DNA from: Emcibacter sp.
GTDB taxonomy: Bacteria; Pseudomonadota; Alphaproteobacteria; Sphingomonadales; Emcibacteraceae
DNA: 64,000 nucleotides
Assembly: GCA_021774785.1 (NCBI GenBank)
Contig: JAJFIQ010000028.1
Location: 216,335 to 280,334 of the forward strand
Direction of reading: 5' to 3'
The notes below the pieces were generated by a model. That model was given only the letters and a program-made list of their open reading frames with translations. It did no database searches and was not told the origin of the DNA. Below are positions 57,073 to 64,000 of this stretch, one piece after another (position 1 is the first letter of the stretch; each line of letters starts with the position of its first letter). The position numbers and the translations under genes are program-made.

Positions 57073-59160
57073 ATGACTAATATATATTTTATGATTGTGG
57101 GATGCGGTATCGTCGCACTCATTTACGGCATTTATGCCACCCGCAGAGTATTGGCATTTGGAACAGGTAATGAGCGTATGCAGGAAATTGCCGCCGCCAT
57201 TCAGGAAGGTGCCGCCGCTTATCTGAACCGTCAGTATAAAGCCATCGGCATGGTCGGTATTGCAGTGGCTATCGCCTTGTATTTTCTGCTTGGTGGACAT
57301 GTGGCCGTAGGTTTCGTCGCCGGTGCTGTTTTATCCGGTCTGGCTGGTTATGTGGGCATGAATGTGTCTGTTCGGGCAAATATCAGAACCTCACAAGCTG
57401 CTAGCGAAGACATTAACAAGGCACTTGATGTGTCATTCACATCCGGTGCTGTTACCGGCATGTTGGTGGTGGGTCTTGGTCTTTTGGGTGTTGCCCTCTA
57501 TTATATCTATATGATCTCTGGCGGCATGGATGCTCGCTATACTTTGGAAGGCCTTATCGGTCTTGGGTTTGGGGCATCACTTATTTCAATCTTTGCCCGT
57601 CTAGGCGGTGGTATCTTTACTAAAGGTGCTGATGTTGGCGGTGATATGGTTGGTAAGGTCGAAGCCGGTATTCCCGAAGATGATCCCCGTAACCCTGCAA
57701 CAATCGCCGATAATGTAGGCGACAATGTTGGTGACTGCGCTGGCATGGCCGCCGATCTGTTCGAAACATATGCGGTTACTATCGTGGCAACAATGTTAAT
57801 TGCTTCCAGTGCGTTCGCGGGCGCCTCAATGGAAAAAATGATGCTTCTGCCGCTTATGATTGGCGCCTTGAGTATTCTGGGTTCTATTGGTGGTACCTTC
57901 TTCGTAAAGATGGGCAAATCAGAAAATATTATGGGAGCCTTGTATAAGGGTTTGATCTGGAGTGCAGTTATTTCAGCAGCTCTGGTTTATGGCATGCTAA
58001 CGCAATATAATTTCTTCGATGGTATCCAGTTTGCAAATGGTGACGCCCTGACCACATCCGCTATCTTCTGGTGTGTTCTGACTGGTCTTGGTGTAACCGC
58101 CCTTGTGGTATGGATTACAGAATATTACACCAGTACAGAATATCGCCCGGTTCGCGTTATTGCTGAAGCATCAGAAACGGGTCACGGTACTAACGTTATT
58201 CAGGGTCTGGCCATTTCCATGGAATCAGCTGCTCTGCCGGTGATTGTGATTTGTGCTGGTATTTTCATTGCCTTTAGTCAGGCTGGCTTGTTTGGTATTG
58301 CTATCGCAGCAACAGCCATGTTGTCTCTGGCTGGTATGGTTGTGGCTCTGGACGCCTATGGTCCGGTGACGGATAATGCCGGTGGTATTGCCGAAATGGC
58401 GAGCCTACCCGAAGATGTTCGTAACACAACAGATAAACTGGATGCGGTTGGCAATACAACCAAAGCCGTAACCAAGGGCTATGCCATTGGTTCTGCTGGT
58501 CTGGCATCACTGGTGTTGTTCGCGGCATTTACCGAGGAAATCACTCACTATATGCCACAGTTTGCCAATATTACCTTCTCGTTGCAGGAGCCTTTCGTTG
58601 TGATCGGTCTGTTTATCGGGGGCATGTTGCCTTACCTGTTCGCATCCATGTCTATGATGGCTGTGGGCCGTGCAGCGGCCAGTGTGGTGGTTGAAGTTCG
58701 CCGCCAGTTCAAGGAAATTCCCGGCATTATGGAAGGCACCGGAAAACCAGAATATGGTAAAGCTGTTGACCTGTTGACCAAGTCGGCGATCAAGGAAATG
58801 ATTGTACCATCATTGTTACCCATATTGGCCCCCATCGTTCTGTTCACTGTGGTATATATGGTGAGTGATATGGTTTCCGCATTTCAGTCTCTGGGCGCGA
58901 TGTTGATGGGAACCATCATTACCGGTATTTTCATTGCTATTTCCATGACATCCGGTGGTGGAGCCTGGGATAATGCCAAGAAATATATCGAAGATGGTAA
59001 CCACGGCGGTAAGGGTTCCGAAGCCCATAAAGCAGCGGTTACCGGAGATACTGTTGGTGACCCTTATAAGGATACAGCTGGCCCGGCGGTTAACCCGCTG
59101 ATTAAGATTGTCAATATCGTGGCAATTCTTCTTGTGGCTGTTGTGGCAAAATCCATGTAA
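57073..59160 (+). CDS. hppA: Membrane proton-translocating pyrophosphatase, K+-independent type
   Basis: ~695 residues with about 16 membrane helices. It pumps protons by hydrolysing pyrophosphate. The substrate site includes [20 protein letters not shown] and [18 protein letters not shown]. The determinant reads [16 protein letters not shown], with Lys where K+-dependent enzymes have Ala, so it should work without potassium. ATG 57073 has AGAGG upstream; the frame is open to 57004. A terminator follows, then the soluble pyrophosphatase gene. Confidence 0.95.
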   Translation: MTNIYFMIVGCGIVALIYGIYATRRVLAFGTGNERMQEIAAAIQEGAAAYLNRQYKAIGMVGIAVAIALYFLLGGHVAVGFVAGAVLSGLAGYVGMNVSVRANIRTSQAASEDINKALDVSFTSGAVTGMLVVGLGLLGVALYYIYMISGGMDARYTLEGLIGLGFGASLISIFARLGGGIFTKGADVGGDMVGKVEAGIPEDDPRNPATIADNVGDNVGDCAGMAADLFETYAVTIVATMLIASSAFAGASMEKMMLLPLMIGALSILGSIGGTFFVKMGKSENIMGALYKGLIWSAVISAALVYGMLTQYNFFDGIQFANGDALTTSAIFWCVLTGLGVTALVVWITEYYTSTEYRPVRVIAEASETGHGTNVIQGLAISMESAALPVIVICAGIFIAFSQAGLFGIAIAATAMLSLAGMVVALDAYGPVTDNAGGIAEMASLPEDVRNTTDKLDAVGNTTKAVTKGYAIGSAGLASLVLFAAFTEEITHYMPQFANITFSLQEPFVVIGLFIGGMLPYLFASMSMMAVGRAAASVVVEVRRQFKEIPGIMEGTGKPEYGKAVDLLTKSAIKEMIVPSLLPILAPIVLFTVVYMVSDMVSAFQSLGAMLMGTIITGIFIAISMTSGGGAWDNAKKYIEDGNHGGKGSEAHKAAVTGDTVGDPYKDTAGPAVNPLIKIVNIVAILLVAVVAKSM

Positions 59161-59186
59161 GCTGCCATCATCTAATTTTTAAAAAA

Positions 59187-59215
59187 AGCCTCGCACCATG
59201 CGGGGCTTTTTTTTT
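59187..59215 (+). terminator. Rho-independent terminator of hppA
   Basis: AGCCTCGCA and TGCGGGGCT with a CCA loop and one wobble, followed by a run of nine or more T. Strong. Confidence 0.9.
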
Positions 59216-59274
59216 GACATGAGCTTGCATTTAGTTATATTGCACCGCAACAGAATCTAAACAGGTAAAGCCAA

Positions 59275-59820
59275 ATGCCCCAAGTCAACAACATCAAAGC
59301 GGGTCTTAATCCGCCGGAAGATATTAACGTCATCATCGAAGTCCCCGCTGGCGGTGCTGCCGTAAAATATGAAATGCATAAACGTAGTGGTGCCATGCTG
59401 GTTGATCGGATACTCCATACCCCCATGCGCTATCCAACCAACTATGGTTATATGCCCCATACCCTGTCCGATGACGGTGACCCTTGCGATGTGATGGTTG
59501 TTGTGGGAGAACCTCTGATCCCCGGCTGCGTCATTCGTGCGCGGCCCATCGGCGTGCTACTGATGGAAGATGAAGCAGGCGGTGATGAAAAAATTCTCGC
59601 CGTGCCTGACCTAAAAACCGATCCGACTTATAAGGATGTAAATACCTATACTGATCTGCCGGAAATACTTTTGCTGCAAATTGAACATTTCTTTCAGCAT
59701 TATAAAGATCTGGAAAAAAATAAATGGGTCAAGATCACCGGCTGGGAAGGCCCGGAAGTGGCAAAACAAAAAATCCGTGAAGGTATTGAGCGTGCAAAAA
59801 AAACACCAGATGAAACATAA
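59275..59820 (+). CDS. ppa: Soluble inorganic pyrophosphatase
   Basis: 181 residues, family I. It hydrolyses pyrophosphate to phosphate in the cytoplasm. The signature DGDPCDVMV contains the metal-binding Asp residues; others include [17 protein letters not shown] and YPTNYGYMP. It sits 114 bp after the membrane pyrophosphatase gene but behind a strong terminator, so it has its own promoter. Confidence 0.96.
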   Translation: MPQVNNIKAGLNPPEDINVIIEVPAGGAAVKYEMHKRSGAMLVDRILHTPMRYPTNYGYMPHTLSDDGDPCDVMVVVGEPLIPGCVIRARPIGVLLMEDEAGGDEKILAVPDLKTDPTYKDVNTYTDLPEILLLQIEHFFQHYKDLEKNKWVKITGWEGPEVAKQKIREGIERAKKTPDET

Positions 59821-59840
59821 TATTTTCTTAAATCAGCTAA

Positions 59841-59870
59841 AAAGCCGCTCAGAAAAAGAGCGGCTTTTTT
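59841..59870 (+). terminator. Rho-independent terminator of ppa
   Basis: AAAGCCGCTC and GAGCGGCTTT form a 10-bp stem around AGAAAAA, followed by further T residues, 20 bp after the ppa stop. Confidence 0.9.
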
Positions 59871-60063
59871 AATGACTATCTACAAGCCCAACCAAAAAAT
59901 TCAGTCTTTTATTCCAGATTTGCGACCAACATATATATATTTGCGGTGAGTATCTTCCCACCATATTGCGCTCATTTTTAGTTCCTATATCCTGAAATTT
60001 ATAAAATAACTGTGTGGATTGCCTCGGCTTTATACACTCATATTATATTGGAAAGGTAATCCG

Positions 60064-61161
60064 ATGCGCTTATTACTCATAACTTTAATTTCCCTGTTTC
60101 CATTTGGTGCCATGGCCCAAACTTGGCAGGAACTCAATCAGCAGGCGGTCGACTCCTTCAAACAGGGTGATAACAAAATAGCATCCAAACTCGCAATTCG
60201 TGCCATTGATGTTTATCAACAATCTCCGGATTATAATACTAAATTTCATGCTAAAGTCGCCATCAATGCGGCCCGTATTATACATGCTGGCGGAAATTTT
60301 AACAAAGCGCTCAAGACCCTCAACAAAGCCGCCTCGGATATAAAGAAACGCCTTGGTAAAGATGATGTTGCAACAATTACCCTGTTAACAGAAATTCATG
60401 ACATTTGCCTTAAAGACGGTCAGATCAAAAAAGCGGAACAGACTTATTATAAAAAAATAAGACTGGCCAAGGATATTTATGGTAGTGGCTCCCTCCACAC
60501 CGCCAATATGTATGTTGATATGGCATCTAGACTTAAAGCTTACAAAAAATACAAATGGGTAAAAAGCCGCCTGAAAAATGCCCATACTATTGCACTGCAA
60601 AATTTAAGTGAACATGATGTGCGGGCCATGAGTTATGAATATGAACTGGCCCATGTTACCGCAGAAAATAAACATTATAATGAAGCCGAAAGCACTTTGA
60701 TCAGCATCCTGACGCGGTTACGTGGTCAGGTCGAGACGGAAACATATTTCGACCTTACCCGCAAAACACATGGTGAACTTGTAAATCTATATTATCACGC
60801 TGGTAAAAATGAAGATCTGGAAGAATCGTGGCAAAATCTACTCGCCGTACCCAGAGTAAACGATCAGGCTCAGATTATTGTGCAAAAAGCCCCCAAATAT
60901 ACTAATAAATCGAAGACAGGCAAAAAAGGCTATGTTGATCTTGAATTTACCATCGCAAAGGATGGATTTCTCAAGGATATCAATGTGACCAATAATACGG
61001 CCCCCGGGCAATTTAAAACAGCTCTGTTAAGTGCCATGAAAGAATGGCGTTTCCTGCCAATGACAAAAAATGGTGTTGCCGTTGATCAAACGGGAGTCAA
61101 GCTTAAATATGCTTATGCTTCTGAAAAATCCACAAGTTTGGGATCACGTATCAACCGTTAA
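60064..61161 (+). CDS. Periplasmic TPR protein with TonB C-terminal domain
   Basis: 365 residues. The signal peptide (LLLITLISLFPFGAMA-QT) looks cleavable. Residues ~20-270 are TPR-like helices (QAVDSFKQGDNKIASKLAIR; NFNKALKTLNKAASDIKK; KIRLAKDIYGSGSLHTANM). The last ~80 residues match a TonB C-terminal domain: GYVDLEFTIAKDGFLKDINV ... ALLSAMKEWRFLPM. There is no Pro-rich spanner and no lasting membrane anchor, so it is probably not a classical energy transducer. ATG 60064 (MRLLLITL) is preferred to 60019. Confidence 0.8.
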   Translation: MRLLLITLISLFPFGAMAQTWQELNQQAVDSFKQGDNKIASKLAIRAIDVYQQSPDYNTKFHAKVAINAARIIHAGGNFNKALKTLNKAASDIKKRLGKDDVATITLLTEIHDICLKDGQIKKAEQTYYKKIRLAKDIYGSGSLHTANMYVDMASRLKAYKKYKWVKSRLKNAHTIALQNLSEHDVRAMSYEYELAHVTAENKHYNEAESTLISILTRLRGQVETETYFDLTRKTHGELVNLYYHAGKNEDLEESWQNLLAVPRVNDQAQIIVQKAPKYTNKSKTGKKGYVDLEFTIAKDGFLKDINVTNNTAPGQFKTALLSAMKEWRFLPMTKNGVAVDQTGVKLKYAYASEKSTSLGSRINR

Positions 61162-61170
61162 ATGAAAAAA

Positions 61171-61209
61171 TCCCCGGAAACATTATTTTAATGAAAATGT
61201 CTCCGGGGA
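61171..61209 (-). terminator. Terminator between convergent genes
   Basis: TCCCCGGA (61171-61178) and TCCGGGGA (61202-61209) form a perfect 8-bp stem, with inner CATT/AATG pairing in the loop. On the minus strand it is followed by TTTTTT, ending the chemoreceptor transcript; on the plus strand the T-tract is weaker. Confidence 0.8.
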
Positions 61210-61241
61210 AAATATCTTATTTTATGTTTATATGACGATTA

Positions 61242-63479
61242 TCAAGCCGCCCGAACATCCGACAGGAATTGTTCAATATCCTTTTTCAGATTTTCAGAAA
61301 TCTTACCAAGCTCATCAGCAACGGTCAGCACCTGATCCCCGGCGGAACCCGTTTCATCAGCGCCTTCAGCCACACGGGTGATATTACTGGATACCTCATT
61401 GGTTCCCGATGCAACCTGCTGAATATTTTGGGAGATTTCATTGGTGGCCGCAGACTGCTGCTCTACGGCAGCCTGTATGCTTACAGTCACCTCATTGGAC
61501 TTGCTATTCACATCAACAATAGTCTGAATACTGCTTACCGCTTTCTGGGTCAGATTTTGCATTTCCTTAATCTGGCTTGCAATATCATCCGTGGCCGTAC
61601 TCGTTTGACTGGCAAGAGCCTTAACTTCACTGGCAACAACGGCAAATCCTTTACCGGCTTCACCGGCGCGTGCAGATTCAATGGTCGCATTAAGGGCCAG
61701 AAGGTTGGTCTGTTCCGCAATATCACTAATAATGCCAATGACATTATTAATCTTATCAGCAGCATCGGCCAAAGCAGAAATTGACTTTTCACTATGTTTT
61801 GCTTCTGTGACGGCCTCTTTTGAAATATCACTGGCCTTTGTTACCTGCCGGCTGATTTCCAGAACAGAACTAGTGAGTTCCTCTGCTGCTGAGGCCACCA
61901 TATTGACATTAGTAGCCGCCTCATCGGATGCTCCTGCAACCACAGAGGAGCGTTCCTTGGTATCTGATGATGTTGCCACCAGTTGTTTGGCTGTGGCACT
62001 CATCTCTGTTGATGACGCTGCCATGACTTCCATCATTTCAGTGACCTTTCTATCAAAAGATGCTATCATCTCATTAATCCGGCTGGCGCGAGCTTCACGC
62101 TCAGCCACTTCAGCGGCTTCTCGCTCAGCTTCGGCTTTTTCGCGGGCAGTAGCAGCTTCTCGCTCCTCTTCCTCCCGCTTCAATTGTTCCTGTTCCGCCT
62201 CTTTGCTTTCCTTTTCAAGACGGATGCGCTCAAGAGCGCCTTGTTTAAACCCTTCCACAGCATGCGCCATGATACCAATTTCATCACCCCGGTCAGAATG
62301 GGGAATATCAATATCATTATTTCCGTTCGCCAGATCACCCATACAACCCACCATATCGCTAATAGGATTCACCAGTGTTTTGGTAAAGACCAGTGCTATG
62401 GCTGATAAAACAACCATAATGACCAAGCCAATCATGATCATGCCATTACGCATGCTATCGATAGGTTGGTTAACCTCATCCGTATCAATTTCTGCGATAA
62501 TCGCCCAGTTTCTGCCGTGAATATTAAAATCCGTATAAGCCGATACTACTGAGATATTCCGGTAGTCCTGAATGGTTTCAATACCACTGTTTCCTTTCAG
62601 GGCGGCGGTGGTTGTTTCACCAACTATCTTGGTCTTCAGAATGGTAGATTCTTCGGAAAAACGAGAATCTGATCGCATCAGATAATCTTCCCCCACAAGA
62701 TAGGATTCACCACTTTCACCCATACCATCACTTTTCTGCATAATGGCATTGATCTTACCAATGGGCATCTGAAAAGCTAATACGCCTACAACACTACCAT
62801 TTTCACCCATGATAGGTGTCGCCATAAAGCTGGCAGGTGCATCTGCGCTGGGTGCATAGGGCCTGAAATCATAAAAAGATACTGCGCCTGTTACGGATGA
62901 ATTTACCGCATTCTTAAAGACATGAGCCAAATCAGTATCACGCCATTCCCCCACATTCACGTTTGTAGCATAATCATTTTCTTTGAAAACCGAATAGACC
63001 AGATTGCCATCAGTATCAAAAAGAAAAACATCATAATAGCCTCGCTTCTGCTGCAACTGATGGAACCACGGATGAAATTTTACATGGGCTTTGGTATAGT
63101 CGGAACCATCACGGGCATCATAATATTTGTCTTTCTCGCCTAAGGCTTGCGGGTTATCGGATATATATAAACGCTGAAGTGCCTGCGTTGGATTATCACC
63201 AATCTTGTCCCAGCCATTTTCTAAGGCTTTTAAAGCCTGTAATGTGGCTGGATTTCCCGCAGTGATCAACAGGTCTTCCTCAATAGAAGCCATATAACCA
63301 CCAAGCTCCGACTTTCTTGCGGTCAGAATGGCGGTGAGTTTGCCTTCAACTTCGGTAAATACCGCATCCTTGGCATCCATATAGGCCGATATGCCAACAG
63401 CCATACAGGCTATCATTAAAAACAATACGATAAATGCTGGTAACTTTACGGCAATTTTAAAATTATTCAGATACTTCAT
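61242..63479 (-). CDS. Methyl-accepting chemotaxis protein with Cache-type sensor
   Basis: 745 residues. TM1 ([18 protein letters not shown]), a periplasmic double-Cache-like sensor (~30-340, with [19 protein letters not shown] and [19 protein letters not shown]), TM2 ([20 protein letters not shown]) and a HAMP domain. A very charged Glu/Arg/Lys linker (~425-475) leads to the signalling domain with the hairpin tip [21 protein letters not shown] and flanking Ala/Glu methylation helices. It should control CheA; the ligand is unknown. No other che gene lies in the window. Confidence 0.92.
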   Translation of the reverse strand: MKYLNNFKIAVKLPAFIVLFLMIACMAVGISAYMDAKDAVFTEVEGKLTAILTARKSELGGYMASIEEDLLITAGNPATLQALKALENGWDKIGDNPTQALQRLYISDNPQALGEKDKYYDARDGSDYTKAHVKFHPWFHQLQQKRGYYDVFLFDTDGNLVYSVFKENDYATNVNVGEWRDTDLAHVFKNAVNSSVTGAVSFYDFRPYAPSADAPASFMATPIMGENGSVVGVLAFQMPIGKINAIMQKSDGMGESGESYLVGEDYLMRSDSRFSEESTILKTKIVGETTTAALKGNSGIETIQDYRNISVVSAYTDFNIHGRNWAIIAEIDTDEVNQPIDSMRNGMIMIGLVIMVVLSAIALVFTKTLVNPISDMVGCMGDLANGNNDIDIPHSDRGDEIGIMAHAVEGFKQGALERIRLEKESKEAEQEQLKREEEEREAATAREKAEAEREAAEVAEREARASRINEMIASFDRKVTEMMEVMAASSTEMSATAKQLVATSSDTKERSSVVAGASDEAATNVNMVASAAEELTSSVLEISRQVTKASDISKEAVTEAKHSEKSISALADAADKINNVIGIISDIAEQTNLLALNATIESARAGEAGKGFAVVASEVKALASQTSTATDDIASQIKEMQNLTQKAVSSIQTIVDVNSKSNEVTVSIQAAVEQQSAATNEISQNIQQVASGTNEVSSNITRVAEGADETGSAGDQVLTVADELGKISENLKKDIEQFLSDVRAA

Positions 63480-63700
63480 GTCTAGATCCCTGCGCTTAAT
63501 AGTTGTATTTTCTTAATTTAAATCCAATTTTCTTCACCCAGCCATATGCAATGTATTTATACCCATATTATTGAATGAGTATATGCAAGTAATTATTAAT
63601 AAAAAGTTACATATTTAATATATTAAATGGTCTAGGCCTCAAGGCATAAGGGTTCTATGTTCCAACCTTCAGAAATTTCAGGAATAAAAACCCATAAAAA

Positions 63701-63728
63701 AAGCCGCCCTGATCATGAGCGGCTTTTC
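63701..63728 (-). terminator. Terminator of the TorF-like porin gene
   Basis: On the minus strand AAAAGCCGC...GCGGCTTTTTTT, an 8-9-bp stem with T-run, 17 bp after the stop codon. Confidence 0.85.
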
Positions 63729-63744
63729 TTGACATTAAGTAATC

Positions 63745-64000
63745 TTAGAAGCTGGCACCAACACTAAAGACTATTCTGGCATCAGAACCGCCACCATCAA
63801 TATTGGTGTCGATATAGGATACGCCGAAGTCCAGACCTGAATAGCTGACAGAAGCGCCCACAATCCAATCCCATTTTCCATCGGCAAATGCCCCGTCCTC
63901 ATAACCAAGATGCAGGTTAAGGGAAACAGGCGTTTCCGGAATTACAACTGACCCGTCTGTGAAAATATAGATATTGTCTTCATTGCCCAGATTGTCATTG
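63745..64000 (-). CDS. TorF-family putative porin, C-terminal part (cut by window edge)
   Basis: The last 85 codons of an outer-membrane protein. Translation from the right edge reads NLHLGYEDGAFADGKWDWIV, GLDFGVSYIDTNIDG and ends ARIVFSVGASF, with a terminal Phe. TPVSLNLHLGY and the DW-x(3)-S pattern match the TorF (Gcw_chp) group of putative porins. The start and signal peptide lie beyond position 64000. Not present as a complete frame in this window. Confidence 0.75.
   Translation of the reverse strand, partial: NDNLGNEDNIYIFTDGSVVIPETPVSLNLHLGYEDGAFADGKWDWIVGASVSYSGLDFGVSYIDTNIDGGGSDARIVFSVGASF

Noticed and set aside
62080..62230. Ala/Glu/Arg-rich linker of the chemoreceptor as a relative of the helical-repeat proteins
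   Set aside because: Charged coiled linkers are common between HAMP and signalling domains; it lacks the regular 8/11-residue repeats.

Overview
The window looks like the chromosome of a moderately AT-rich, Gram-negative alphaproteobacterium. Four things point there: a circularly permuted two-piece tmRNA gene, an alphaproteobacterial-type SspB adaptor, the bamD-recN-ligA order, and a 456-residue glutamate-cysteine ligase of the alphaproteobacterial/plant-like kind. TonB receptors, outer-membrane barrels and a Lig-type (protocatechuate 4,5-cleavage) lignin-aromatic pathway suggest a free-living, probably marine or particle-associated degrader. I cannot name the genus from sequence alone.

1-16.1 kb is an aromatic catabolism island. 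On the minus strand lie an aromatic-acid MFS importer, a coniferyl-alcohol-dehydrogenase-like SDR and an aldehyde dehydrogenase cut by the window edge; a TonB-dependent receptor with an apparent N-terminal frameshift; and metF plus ligM (tetrahydrofolate-dependent O-demethylation). purU faces ligM across two identical palindromic operators, and a GntR/FCD regulator follows. A 2-aminobenzoate/benzoate-CoA-ligase-like gene lies between this block and the ligK-DUF1932-ligJ-ligI-ligC-nrtS operon. The demethylase moves methyl groups onto tetrahydrofolate, MetF and PurU handle the one-carbon units, and the lig genes cover CHMS to pyruvate plus oxaloacetate. The ring-cleaving ligAB dioxygenase is not in the window.

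16.4-25.0 kb is the most unusual region. It holds a secreted subtilisin-like protease, an ECF sigma/anti-sigma pair and a secreted Ala/Arg/Glu helical-repeat protein, each transcription unit preceded by the same promoter, GGGAAT-N17-CGTTA. Facing them is an operon of a second secreted helical-repeat protein, an outer-membrane barrel, a DUF6502 protein and a membrane-anchored DUF5666 protein whose C-terminus is about 26 copies of an 8-residue repeat. That operon has a sigma70-type promoter with a perfect inverted repeat exactly filling its spacer. A decayed outer-membrane-protein remnant sits between the halves.

25.2-36.2 kb: thyA-folA, permuted ssrA (encoded tag ANDNNEAFAVAA), a DUF2946 protein with a copper-type TonB receptor, sspB, class I fumarase, a ribbon-helix-helix protein and a giant AsmA-like protein. 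36.4-49.7 kb: thioesterase, ClC channel with CBS domains, UvrD/PcrA helicase, three tandem GIN-domain (DUF2807) proteins, prmA, a small three-repeat protein, and ligA-recN-bamD. 49.8-64 kb: znuA behind a Zur-like box, a membrane protein, gshA, a membrane retropepsin-like protease, a pentapeptide-repeat protein, rsmE, ubiA, a K+-independent-type proton pyrophosphatase followed by soluble pyrophosphatase, a periplasmic TPR/TonB-C protein, a chemoreceptor and the 3' end of a TorF-like porin.
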